A DNA stretch of 64,000 bases, from assembly GCA_934401915.1 (NCBI GenBank), contig CAKRSV010000004.1:62001-126000 (forward strand). The letters are read 5' to 3'. A program made the translations under genes and the position numbers. How positions within the stretch are numbered: position 1 is the first letter of the stretch; each line of letters begins with the position of its first letter. The notes under the pieces were generated by a model. It was given only the letters and a program-made list of their open reading frames with translations. It was not told the origin of the DNA and searched no databases. This stretch comes from an uncultured Lachnospiraceae bacterium. GTDB taxonomy: Bacteria > Bacillota > Clostridia > Lachnospirales > Lachnospiraceae. This document shows, piece by piece, positions 51,967 to 60,731 of this stretch.

Positions 51967-54004
51967 GATCGTGATTTTTGCAGGGACGACAGAGGGAAGG
52001 CTGCTGTCGGAATGTCTGACGGAGGCGGGCGTTTTGCATACCGTGTGCGTGGCGACCGATTACGGGGAGATCGTGCTGGGGGATCATCAGCTCGCCTGTG
52101 TGCACCGCGGACGGATGGATCAGGAGCAGATGGAGGATTTCTTCCGGAGAGAGGCTTTTGCGGTGGCGGTGGATGCGACCCATCCCTACGCGACCGTCGT
52201 TACGGAGAATATCCGGGCGGCGGCAGAAAGGACGGGAACCCGTTATCTGCGGTTGAAAAGAGAGCTGGAGGCGCCGGAGAGCTATGCAGGGATCCGCTAT
52301 TTTTCTTCCCATGAGGACTGCGTCAGCGCGCTGGAGCAGACAGAGGGAAACATTCTGCTGACGACGGGCAGCAAGGAGCTTGCCGTGTACGCCGGGCGGG
52401 AAAAGCTCCGGGAGAGACTGTATGCGCGCGTGCTGCCGGGGATCGAAAGTCTTCAGATCTGTATGGAGCAGGGATTGGCAGGCAAACAGATTCTGGCGCT
52501 TCAGGGACCGTTCACCGCGCAGATGAACGAGGCGATGATCAGCCAGTACCGGATCCGGTGTCTTGTCACCAAGCAGAGCGGGAGAACAGGCGGCTTCCCG
52601 GAGAAGGTGGAGGCGGCAAAGCGGCAGGATATCCCGGTCTTTGTGATCGGTAGCAGGCAGCAGGAGGAGGGAGAATCCTTCCGGGAGGTGTGCCACAGGC
52701 TGGAAGAGCTGTGCGGAAAGAAACTTCCCTGCACGGGGCAGATGGAGATCGTGCTGGCAGGCGTCGGCATGGGAGACGGACAAAGCCTGACGGTGGAGGT
52801 GCGGCAGGCGATCGAGCAGGCGGATATTCTGCTTGGCGCGGAGCGGATGATACGGGAATACCAGCCGCGCGGTCAGAAAAAACCTTATTACACGGCGCAG
52901 AAGATCCTGCCCTTTTTGAGGGAATTGCAGGAAAAGGGAGCAATGTATCGGGAGCAGAAGGTAGTTATCCTGTTTTCGGGTGACAGCGGATTTTACAGCG
53001 GATGCCGGAAGCTACATGAGGCTCTGCAAAAGGAGATCGAAGAAGGAAAACTGCGGGCGTCGCTCACGATCCTGCCGGGGATATCTTCCGTGTCTTATCT
53101 GGCGGCGTGCATCGGGGAGAGCTATCAGGATGCGGCGATATGCAGCATGCACGGCCAGCAGCTTCACGGCCTGGCAGACAGGATCCGAAGCCAGGCAAAG
53201 ACTTTTCTCATTACCTCCGGTCTGGAGGATGTGAAGAGGATGGGAGAACTGCTGGTGGACGCCGGTCTGGAAACGTGCCGGATATACGCCGGTTACCAGC
53301 TTTCCTACCGGGAGCAGACGATCTACAGACTTCGCCCGGAAGAGTGCCGCAGCCTTACCGGAGAGGGATTGTACACCTGCTGTATCCTGAATCCGGGAGC
53401 GCAGCCGCACAGACTGACGCATGGAATGACAGACGGGCAGTTTATCCGGGGTGCAGTTCCGATGACGAAGGAGGAAGTGCGGGAGATCAGCATCTGTAAG
53501 CTGCGGCTTCACAGAGGAGCCGTGGTCTACGATGTGGGCAGCGGAACGGGTTCGATCGCGGTAGAGATCGCCGCGCTGTCTGGGGACACAGAGGTCTATG
53601 CGATAGAGCGGAAGGAGGCGGCGGCAGAGCTGATCGAGCAGAACCGGCAGAAATTCGGACTGGATAACATCTGCGTTGTCCGGGCGCTGGCGCCGGAGGG
53701 ATTCGAGCAGCTAGAAGCGCCAAGCCACGCTTTTATCGGGGGGAGCGGCGGAAGGCTTTCTGAGATCCTCTGTGCGCTGTACCGGAAAAATCCCACAGTC
53801 CGTGTGGTGGTGAACGCGGTCAGCATGGAGACGATCTGCGAGCTGAAAAGACTGCTTGCAAAGCTGCCCGTGGAAGAGGAAGAGTGGGTGCAGGTGCAGG
53901 TGTGCAGAACGCAGCAAAGAGGCAGCTACCAGATGATGCACGCGGAGAATCCGGTGTGGATCTGTGCGTTTTCCATGCGGGAGGTGAAGGAAGATGAAAC
54001 TTGA
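51959..54004 (+). CDS. cbiJET: fused CbiJ-CbiE-CbiT: precorrin-6A reductase and precorrin-6Y/7 methyltransferase-decarboxylase
   Basis: About 681 residues in three enzymes. Residues 1-255 are the reductase CbiJ (IVIFAGTTEGRLLSECL, AVDATHPYATVVTENI, TGSKELAVYAG). Residues 260-475 are methyltransferase CbiE (VLAGVGMGDGQSLTVEV, GISSVSYLAACIGESYQDA). The rest is CbiT (VVYDVGSGTGSIAVEIA). I favour the TTG at 51959, which overlaps the cbiH stop. A GTG at 51926 in the same frame is possible. The fusion ties three late steps of ring synthesis together. Confidence 0.9.
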   Translation: MDKIVIFAGTTEGRLLSECLTEAGVLHTVCVATDYGEIVLGDHQLACVHRGRMDQEQMEDFFRREAFAVAVDATHPYATVVTENIRAAAERTGTRYLRLKRELEAPESYAGIRYFSSHEDCVSALEQTEGNILLTTGSKELAVYAGREKLRERLYARVLPGIESLQICMEQGLAGKQILALQGPFTAQMNEAMISQYRIRCLVTKQSGRTGGFPEKVEAAKRQDIPVFVIGSRQQEEGESFREVCHRLEELCGKKLPCTGQMEIVLAGVGMGDGQSLTVEVRQAIEQADILLGAERMIREYQPRGQKKPYYTAQKILPFLRELQEKGAMYREQKVVILFSGDSGFYSGCRKLHEALQKEIEEGKLRASLTILPGISSVSYLAACIGESYQDAAICSMHGQQLHGLADRIRSQAKTFLITSGLEDVKRMGELLVDAGLETCRIYAGYQLSYREQTIYRLRPEECRSLTGEGLYTCCILNPGAQPHRLTHGMTDGQFIRGAVPMTKEEVREISICKLRLHRGAVVYDVGSGTGSIAVEIAALSGDTEVYAIERKEAAAELIEQNRQKFGLDNICVVRALAPEGFEQLEAPSHAFIGGSGGRLSEILCALYRKNPTVRVVVNAVSMETICELKRLLAKLPVEEEEWVQVQVCRTQQRGSYQMMHAENPVWICAFSMREVKEDET

Positions 54005-55361
54005 CCGGGTAATGATCGCCGCACCGGCGAGCGGAAGCGGCAAGACGACGGTTACATGCGCTCTTTTGCAGGCGCTTCAGGACGCCGGGAAAAAGGTGGT
54101 CGCCTTTAAGTGCGGACCGGACTATATCGATCCGATGTTTCACCGGACGGTGCTCGGAGTGCCTTCCCGGAATCTGGATACGTTTTTTACGGATGAGAAG
54201 GAGACGCGCAGACTGCTGACCGCGGGAAAAGAAGAGGCGGAGCTTGCGGTCTTTGAGGGCGTCATGGGGCTTTATGACGGTCTTGGCGGCGTGAGAGAGG
54301 AGGGCTCCTCCTACCATCTGGCAAAGGTGACGAAGACGCCGATCATCCTTGTGGTGGACGCCAAAGGGATGGGAAGATCGGTCCTCGCCCTGATCGCGGG
54401 TTTCCTTTCATATGATAAGGACAGGCTGATCAAAGGCGTGATCTTTAACAGGATGTCCGGCGCATACTATGAGATGATCCGGCCGCTGGCGGAGAAGGAG
54501 CTAGGCATCCGGGTGCTGGGTTATATTCCCAGGAGAAAGGAAGAACTGGGAAGCAGGCACCTGGGACTGGTGATGCCGGAGGAAGTGCCGGAGCTGAAGG
54601 AAAAGCTGGAACGGTCGGCGCAGGAATTCCGGCAGTCTGTATCGCTTGCGGATATTCTGGAGATCGCAGGGACGGCGGAACCGCTTCCAGAGGAGCCGGA
54701 GGCGCAAAAGGCTGTTGCTTCGGACGGTCCGGTGATCGCGGTCGCGAGGGATGAGGCGTTTTGCTTCTACTATGAGGACAATCTGCGGCTGCTACGGGAG
54801 GCAGGAGCAAGACTTGCGTATTTTTCGCCGATCAGGGACGAGGCGCTTCCGGAAGGGTGCAGCGGAATTTTGCTCGGCGGCGGGTATCCGGAGCTGTACG
54901 CGGAGAAACTGTGCCGGAATGAGAAGATGAGGGAAGCGGTCCGGAAGGCGGTAGAAAGAGGCGTTCCGACGGTTGCGGAATGTGGTGGTTTTCTGTATCT
55001 GCATGAGGCGATCGTCACCGGAGAAGGGAAGCGGTATCCCATGGCGGGGTTGCTGACTGGGACGTGCACGGACGCAGGGCGGCTGGTGCGCTTTGGCTAT
55101 GTGGAGATCCGGGAGAAGGAGGGAGATTCCTGGACGGGCACAGGAGCTGTCAGAGGGCATGAGTTCCACTATTATGACAGTGAGGACAACGGAGCGGACT
55201 GTCTGGCGACAAAGCCTGCGACTGGAAGGAAGTATCCGTGTATTTGGAAGGACAAAAGCAGATGGTTTGGCTTTCCGCATCTGTATTATCCGTCGAACCC
55301 GCAGTTTGCGGTAAATTTTGTCAGAAAGGCGGCTGCATACCGGCGAAAAGAGGAGGAGTGA
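53994..55361 (+). CDS. cbiA: cobyrinic acid a,c-diamide synthase CbiA
   Basis: 455 residues. P-loop APASGSGKTTVTCALLQAL (residues 9-27), CGPDYIDPMFHRTVLG and the C-terminal amidotransferase AECGGFLYLHEA with the catalytic Cys define CbiA. It amidates the a and c side chains. The start overlaps the cbiJET end by 11 bases. The Cys-rich small gene follows with a 4-base gap. Confidence 0.94.
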   Translation: MKLDRVMIAAPASGSGKTTVTCALLQALQDAGKKVVAFKCGPDYIDPMFHRTVLGVPSRNLDTFFTDEKETRRLLTAGKEEAELAVFEGVMGLYDGLGGVREEGSSYHLAKVTKTPIILVVDAKGMGRSVLALIAGFLSYDKDRLIKGVIFNRMSGAYYEMIRPLAEKELGIRVLGYIPRRKEELGSRHLGLVMPEEVPELKEKLERSAQEFRQSVSLADILEIAGTAEPLPEEPEAQKAVASDGPVIAVARDEAFCFYYEDNLRLLREAGARLAYFSPIRDEALPEGCSGILLGGGYPELYAEKLCRNEKMREAVRKAVERGVPTVAECGGFLYLHEAIVTGEGKRYPMAGLLTGTCTDAGRLVRFGYVEIREKEGDSWTGTGAVRGHEFHYYDSEDNGADCLATKPATGRKYPCIWKDKSRWFGFPHLYYPSNPQFAVNFVRKAAAYRRKEEE

Positions 55362-55365
55362 GAGG

Positions 55366-55626
55366 ATGGAAAACTCGCATCGATTTTTTGAAAACAGGCA
55401 ATGCAGGTATTTTCCGTGCCACAGCGGACTGACCGATTTTAACTGTCTGTTCTGTTACTGTCCGATGTACCATCTGGAGAAGTGTCCGGGGAATCCAAGG
55501 TATCTGGAGAAGGACGGAAGGACGATCAAGGTCTGTACGCAGTGCACGTTTCCGCACAGACCGGAGAACTACGACGAGGTGATCCGGATCCTGAAGGAAG
55601 CATTACAATCGTGTTATAATAAATAA
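55366..55626 (+). CDS. cysteine-rich small domain protein
   Basis: 86 residues with about ten Cys arranged as RYFPCHSGL, NCLFCYCPMYHLEKCPG and VCTQCTFPH. This matches the cysteine-rich small domain, a probable metal-binding unit that recurs beside or fused to cobalamin genes. It could handle cobalt or an iron-sulfur cluster. ATG 55366 follows GAGGAGTGAGAGG. It is the last gene of the cobalamin operon. Confidence 0.8.
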   Translation: MENSHRFFENRQCRYFPCHSGLTDFNCLFCYCPMYHLEKCPGNPRYLEKDGRTIKVCTQCTFPHRPENYDEVIRILKEALQSCYNK

Positions 55627-55630
55627 GGGT

Positions 55631-55670
55631 ATTGCATATAAAAAAACGCACGTAGAAATGGGGAGGAAAG
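55631..55670 (+). repeat. dispersed leader element, copy E (3' tail only)
   Basis: TATTGCATATAAAAAAACG, then CACGTAGAAATGGGGAGG, matches the tail of copy A, including the Shine-Dalgarno, and directly precedes the PAP2 gene. Hairpins are absent. Confidence 0.5.
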
Positions 55671-56207
55671 ATGAGAGTAGAATTACAGATATTGGATATG
55701 CTGCAGAAGATCCATGCGCCGGTGGGAGATCAGGTGATGTGTCTTATCACCCATCTGGGCGACAGTGGAATGATCTGGATCCTGCTGACGCTAGGGATGC
55801 TTTTGCTGCCGGGAAAGAGGAGAACGGGCACAATCCTTGCCGCGGCGCTTTGCATCGACCTGATTCTCTGCAATGGAATATTGAAGAATCTTGTTGCGAG
55901 GGTGCGCCCCTTTGACGTCAACACAGCCGTGCAGCTTCTGGTCAGGGCGCCGCGGGACTTCTCATTTCCGTCCGGACACACGGCGGCGTCCTTTACGGCG
56001 GTGATGGCGCTGTATCTGACGGGGGAGAAGAAGCTGCTCCCTCCAGCGCTTGTCCTTGCCGTGCTGATCGCTTTTTCCAGACTGTATCTGTACGTGCACT
56101 ATCCTACCGATGTGCTGGGCGGCGTTTTCGTCGGCCTGCTGTGCGGTTATCTCGGCTGGCAGCTGGTGCAGTGGGTGACGCAGCTCATGGACAGGCGAAA
56201 GGTTTAA
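55671..56207 (+). CDS. PAP2 family membrane phosphatase
   Basis: 178 residues and about five membrane segments. All three catalytic motifs are present: KNLVARVRPF, FSFPSGHTAASF and SRLYLYVHYPTDVLGG. It probably dephosphorylates undecaprenyl pyrophosphate or another lipid phosphate on the outer face of the membrane. Unlike the PAP2 protein at 7662-8321, no catalytic residue is missing. Confidence 0.92.
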   Translation: MRVELQILDMLQKIHAPVGDQVMCLITHLGDSGMIWILLTLGMLLLPGKRRTGTILAAALCIDLILCNGILKNLVARVRPFDVNTAVQLLVRAPRDFSFPSGHTAASFTAVMALYLTGEKKLLPPALVLAVLIAFSRLYLYVHYPTDVLGGVFVGLLCGYLGWQLVQWVTQLMDRRKV

Positions 56208-56242
56208 TCCATGTATAAAAGGTGTCAAACGACAGGCTCCTG

Positions 56243-56251
56243 TGCTATACT
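56243..56251 (+). promoter_or_regulatory. extended -10 promoter candidate
   Basis: TGCTATACT, 40 bases before the histidine phosphatase start. The -35 region is weak. Confidence 0.35.
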
Positions 56252-56290
56252 GGTTCTATATGACAAAAAGGAAGGACGGGGACGATACCC

Positions 56291-57022
56291 ATGAGAATAC
56301 TGATCGTAAGGCACGGAGATCCTAATTATGAGCTGGATACGCTGACAGAAACCGGATGGAAGGAGGCGCGTCTGGCAGCAGAAAGGCTTTCCGGGCTGGA
56401 TATCAAGGCGTTCTATGTGTCGCCGCTCGGACGGGCGCAGGATACAGCCGGCTGCACGCTGGAAAAGATGCATCGCACGGCGAAAACCTGCGAATGGCTG
56501 CGGGAGTTTGCGCCGCGCATCGCAAGACCGGACAGACAGGACCGGAAATCGATCAGCTGGGACTGGCTTCCGCAGGATATGGAGCGGGAGCAGAAATACT
56601 ATGATAAGGATAACTGGTCTTACACGAAGATCATGGAGGACGGCGGCGTCAGAAAAGAGTACGACTGGGTCTGCGAAGGGCTGGATGAACTGCTGCGGGA
56701 ACATGGCTATGAGCGGGAAGGACTGCATTACCGGGCAGTCAGACCGAATCAGGACACGATCGTGCTGTTCTGTCACTTTGGGGTAGAGTGCGTCCTGCTG
56801 AGTCATCTTATCAACGTATCCCCGATGATCCTGTGGCACGGTTTCTGCGCGACGCCGACGTCGATCACCAGCATTTACACGGAGGAGCGCAGAAAGGGCA
56901 TCGCAAGTTTCCGGATCAACGAGTTCGGAAGCACGGAGCACCTGTATGTGGCAGGCGAAAAGCCGTCATTCTCGGCTAGGTTCTGCGAGTGTTATGACGT
57001 AGAGGAGGAGAGGCACGACTGA
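56291..57022 (+). CDS. histidine phosphatase family protein
   Basis: 243 residues. ILIVRHGDPNYELDTLTETGWKEA (residues 3-26) is the phosphoglycerate-mutase-type catalytic motif, and YVSPLGRAQDTA and LFCHFGVECVLLSHL hold the second Arg and His. Substrate unknown. GGAAGGACGGGGACG precedes the ATG. It is not part of the cobalamin operon. Confidence 0.88.
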   Translation: MRILIVRHGDPNYELDTLTETGWKEARLAAERLSGLDIKAFYVSPLGRAQDTAGCTLEKMHRTAKTCEWLREFAPRIARPDRQDRKSISWDWLPQDMEREQKYYDKDNWSYTKIMEDGGVRKEYDWVCEGLDELLREHGYEREGLHYRAVRPNQDTIVLFCHFGVECVLLSHLINVSPMILWHGFCATPTSITSIYTEERRKGIASFRINEFGSTEHLYVAGEKPSFSARFCECYDVEEERHD

Positions 57023-57030
57023 TACTTTTT

Positions 57031-57717
57031 ATGCTGGCAGTCATACTCCGGCAGCAGCCGTCGAAAGCGCAGACAGCCTTCGTACTGTACAATGTCTTTA
57101 CGATCCTGTTTGTGGTGGGGATCCACCTGGAGCTGACCCATTCCGATACCATCGGCGAGGCGCTTGCGGGACTCTGCGTGCAGTATATCGGACAGCCGGG
57201 GGAGCGGACAGACGGGAGGATTAAGTCGCCGGAATGGATCAAACGGCTGGAAAAATACGGGATCAATACCGGGGAAGGGCTGCGCTATGCCGACGAGGAC
57301 GCCGCCTTTTATGAGGAAATGCTTCGTCTCTTTGCAGGACAGGCGGCAGAAAAGCAGACCGGACCCGAGGAGCTTCTGGATTCCCTGCGCGGGAGCACCG
57401 CCGGAGAAACGGATCCCGAAGCGGAAGAGAAGCTCTACGATCAGATCGTGGGCGTCTGTCATACCATCAAGGGGGAGGCGAGAGGTCTTGGCGCTGGGGA
57501 GCTGGGCGAGAGCTTCTACCGGATGGAGCTGGCGGCGCGCGTCAGGGACAGGATGCAGCTGGAAGAATTTGGGCAGAAGGCGAGAAGCCAGTGGAAGAAA
57601 CCGGATCTTGCGATTTTTGAAATTTTTACTGGAAAAAAGTATAAAAGTGTGCTAGGATATGAAAATGTATTGTACTATCGTCATTACAATAGTAGGAATA
57701 CAGTTTTAACATTTTAA
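57031..57717 (+). pseudogene. chimeric remnant of a large sensor protein (7TM start joined to Hpt end)
   Basis: Residues 1-55 (LRQQPSKAQTAFVLYNVF, LYNVFTILFVVGIHLEL, GLCVQYIGQPG) look like the first helices of a 7TM sensor histidine kinase. After about 57,200 the sequence changes to a soluble C-terminal part with VCHTIKGEARGLGAG, the His-phosphotransfer motif. A kinase, receiver and other middle domains expected between them are missing. The last 35 residues appear to be run-on. The frame is open, so a short protein could still be made. Confidence 0.55.
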
Positions 57718-57729
57718 CGAGGTGAAGTT

Positions 57730-58647
57730 ATGCTGAAGTATATTCTGAAACGAATACTGCTTGCGATCGTCACGATCTGGGCAGTGGCAACGCTGACGTT
57801 TTTCCTGATGAATCTGGTTCCGGGCGGACCGTTTCTGTCGGAGAAGGCGATCAGTCCTCAGGCGACAGCGGCGCTCGAGGCAAAATATGGATTGGACAAA
57901 CCGATACTCCAAAGATATACTACTTACATGCTGGATGCAGCGCACGGTGACTTTGGAGACAGTCTTAAGAAGAGAGGCTGGACGGTGTCTGCCATCATTG
58001 CAACGAAGTTTCCGGTGTCGGCGAGAGTGGGCGGTATCTCCGTACTGATCTCCCTGATCCTGGGCGTGACGCTTGGAAGTATTGCCGCGCTCAAGAGGGG
58101 CAAGTTCCTGGACAGCCTGATCAGCGTCATATCGACCTGCGGGATCGCGGTGCCTAGTTTCGTTATCTGTACGGTTCTTCTGTATTTCTTCGGCGTGAAG
58201 CTGAAGGTGCTTCCGACGATCGGTTTGAATACGTGGAAGAACTATATTATGCCGGTGATGGCGCTTTCGTTCTACCCGACGGCCTACATTATGAGACTGA
58301 TGCGCTCGTCCATGCTGGATGTGCTGGGGCAGGATTATATGCGCACGGCGAAGGCGAAGGGTGTTTCCGGCAGAAAGCAGCTTTTCAAGCATGCGCTGCG
58401 AAATGCGATCCTCCCTGTAGTTACTTATGTGGGACCGATGCTCGCATACACGGTGACAGGAAGTTTTATCGTAGAGAAGATTTTCGTTATCCCGGGACTT
58501 GGCGGAGAGTTTATCAGCGCCATCCAGGGACGTGACTATACTCTGATCATGGGAACCACCATCTTTTTGGCGTCCCTGATCGTGATCATGAACGTTGTGG
58601 TCGATATCGTATACAAGATCATCGATCCGAGAATCAAGTTAAAGTAA
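57730..58647 (+). CDS. oppB: oligopeptide ABC transporter permease OppB
   Basis: 305 residues with six membrane segments. MLKYILKRILLAIVTIWAVA and FLMNLVPGGPF at the start and MLDVLGQDYMRTAKAKGVS (the EAA-like coupling loop) are OppB/DppB signatures. ACGAGGTGAAGTT precedes the ATG. It is the first gene of a five-gene importer operon. The divergent-looking TACTAT/ATAGTA repeat upstream may be regulatory, but that is weak. Confidence 0.93.
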   Translation: MLKYILKRILLAIVTIWAVATLTFFLMNLVPGGPFLSEKAISPQATAALEAKYGLDKPILQRYTTYMLDAAHGDFGDSLKKRGWTVSAIIATKFPVSARVGGISVLISLILGVTLGSIAALKRGKFLDSLISVISTCGIAVPSFVICTVLLYFFGVKLKVLPTIGLNTWKNYIMPVMALSFYPTAYIMRLMRSSMLDVLGQDYMRTAKAKGVSGRKQLFKHALRNAILPVVTYVGPMLAYTVTGSFIVEKIFVIPGLGGEFISAIQGRDYTLIMGTTIFLASLIVIMNVVVDIVYKIIDPRIKLK

Positions 58648-58663
58648 GGAGGAGACGAAGGCT

Positions 58664-59710
58664 ATGAAAGAAAATCCATTAAGTTTTCAGCTGAAGCTGA
58701 AGCCCGAAGATTTCCTCCCGGCAACCGAAGAGGAAAAACAGAGCCAGGTGGTGATGCGGGAGAGCGTCAGCTTCTGGAAAGACGGCTTTCGGAGATTGAA
58801 GAGAAACAAGGTGGCGATGACCAGTCTGGTCGTTATCATCCTTGTTATGATCTTTTCCTTTATCGTGCCGTCCTTTTATCCATACAGCTACAAGGAGCAG
58901 ATCAAGGGAGCGAACAATCTGGCGCCGATGCAGTATTCCGCGGAGGAACAGGCGCGGATCGACAGTGGTGAGAAGGTGTTCCCGCATATTTTCGGAACAG
59001 ACAAGATGGGGCGCGACTATGCGATCCGTGTGATGATGGGAAGCAGGATCTCCCTTCTGGTAGGTATCATTGCGACAGCGATCATTCTGGTGATCGGTTC
59101 CCTGTACGGATCGGTGGCAGCCTTTGCAGGCGGATGGACGGATCTGATCATGATGCGTATCGTTGATATCATATACACGGTTCCGGATGTGCTTCTGATC
59201 GTGCTGTTATCCTTTGCACTCAAGGCACCGCTTGAAAATCTGGCGGCAACACCGGGCTTTGGCTGGGTAAAGGTTGTCGGACAGAACCTGATCAGTATCT
59301 TTATCGTGTTCGCCCTGCTCTACTGGGTAGGCATGGCGCGTATGGTGCGAAGCCAGGTGCTTATGCTGAAGGAGAGCGAGTATGTCACTGCAGCGAAGGC
59401 GCTCGGCGTCAAGCAGGGCAAGATCATCCGCAAGCATCTTCTGACGAACTGTATTGGAACGCTGATCGTAACGACGACTTTGCAGATTCCTTCCTCCATC
59501 TTTACGGAGAGCTTCCTGAGCTTTTTGGGAATGGGTGTGGCAGTGCCGATGCCTTCCCTCGGAAGTCTGGCGAGCGATGCGATCAACGGAATCAACACAT
59601 ATCCGTACCTGTTGTTTATTCCGGCGTTTATCATCAGTTTGATCATTTTGAGCTTCAATCTTCTCGGAGACGGTCTTCGGGACGCATTTGATCCCAAGTT
59701 AAAAGATTAG
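58664..59710 (+). CDS. oppC: oligopeptide ABC transporter permease OppC
   Basis: 348 residues. A cytosolic N-terminal stretch is followed by membrane helices. HIFGTDKMGRDYAIRVMMGSRISL and SEYVTAAKALGVKQGKIIRKH are OppC/DppC hallmarks. GGAGGAGACGAAGGCT precedes the ATG. It pairs with OppB to form the channel. Confidence 0.93.
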   Translation: MKENPLSFQLKLKPEDFLPATEEEKQSQVVMRESVSFWKDGFRRLKRNKVAMTSLVVIILVMIFSFIVPSFYPYSYKEQIKGANNLAPMQYSAEEQARIDSGEKVFPHIFGTDKMGRDYAIRVMMGSRISLLVGIIATAIILVIGSLYGSVAAFAGGWTDLIMMRIVDIIYTVPDVLLIVLLSFALKAPLENLAATPGFGWVKVVGQNLISIFIVFALLYWVGMARMVRSQVLMLKESEYVTAAKALGVKQGKIIRKHLLTNCIGTLIVTTTLQIPSSIFTESFLSFLGMGVAVPMPSLGSLASDAINGINTYPYLLFIPAFIISLIILSFNLLGDGLRDAFDPKLKD

Positions 59711-59726
59711 GAAGGGAAGCGGGCAT

Positions 59727-60731
59727 ATGGCAGAAAAATATTTAGTAGATATTCAGAACGAGCGCCTTTCCTTTTTCACACCGGCAGGAGAGGTCAAAGC
59801 ATTAAATAACGTATCCATCCACCTCAAGGAGGGAGAGGTTCTCGGTATCGTAGGAGAGAGCGGATCCGGTAAATCCGTGACGGCATACTCTCTGATGGGA
59901 CTGACGGCGCATCCCGGCAAGCTGATGGGCGGAACGCTTCACTTCAACGGACACGAAGTGGAGAAGATGGATGAGAAGGCGATGCGCAGGATGCGCGGAA
60001 ACGAAGTGTCCATTATCTTCCAGGATCCGATGACGAGCTTAAATCCGGTCTACACGATCGGCAACCAGATCATGGAAGTGATCAGACTTCATACCGATAA
60101 GAACCGTCAGCAGGCTTATGAGAGAGCCAAGGAGCTTCTGACGTTAGTAGGGATCAACGAGCCGGACAAGCGGTTAAAGCAGTACCCGCATGAGCTGTCC
60201 GGCGGTATGCGGCAGAGGGTGATGATCGCGATCGCGCTTGCGTGCGAACCCAAGCTCCTGATCGCGGACGAGCCGACCACGGCTCTGGATGTGACGATCC
60301 AGGCACAGATCCTGGAGCTGATGATGGATCTGAAAAAGAAGCTGGGAATGGCGATCATTATGATCACCCACGACCTCGGCGTGGTTGCCAGCATGTGCGA
60401 CCACATTGCGGTTATGTATGCGGGAAACATCGTGGAATACGGGACAACCGACGAGATCTTCTACGAGCCGAAGCATATGTATACGAAGGGACTGATCCGT
60501 TCCATCCCGAAACTGGATACCAAGGAACATGAGCGGCTGGTTCCGATCGAGGGAACGCCGGTCGACCTTTTGAATCCTCCGGCAGGCTGCGCGTTTGCAC
60601 CGAGATGTGACGAGTGCAGAAAGATCTGTCTGAGAGAGATGCCGCCGGTGACGGAGTTTGGCGAGGTTCACTATACAAAATGCTGGCTGTGCCAGTTAGA
60701 GCAGATGCAGAAGGGAGAGACAAATGAGTGA
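59727..60731 (+). CDS. oppD: oligopeptide ABC transporter ATPase OppD
   Basis: 334 residues. Walker A GESGSGKSV, signature LSGGMRQRVMIA, Walker B LLIADEPTTALDVT, and the C-terminal Cys-rich oligopeptide region (CAFAPRCDECRKICLREMPPV) that can hold an iron-sulfur cluster. It overlaps oppF by 8 bases. Confidence 0.94.
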   Translation: MAEKYLVDIQNERLSFFTPAGEVKALNNVSIHLKEGEVLGIVGESGSGKSVTAYSLMGLTAHPGKLMGGTLHFNGHEVEKMDEKAMRRMRGNEVSIIFQDPMTSLNPVYTIGNQIMEVIRLHTDKNRQQAYERAKELLTLVGINEPDKRLKQYPHELSGGMRQRVMIAIALACEPKLLIADEPTTALDVTIQAQILELMMDLKKKLGMAIIMITHDLGVVASMCDHIAVMYAGNIVEYGTTDEIFYEPKHMYTKGLIRSIPKLDTKEHERLVPIEGTPVDLLNPPAGCAFAPRCDECRKICLREMPPVTEFGEVHYTKCWLCQLEQMQKGETNE

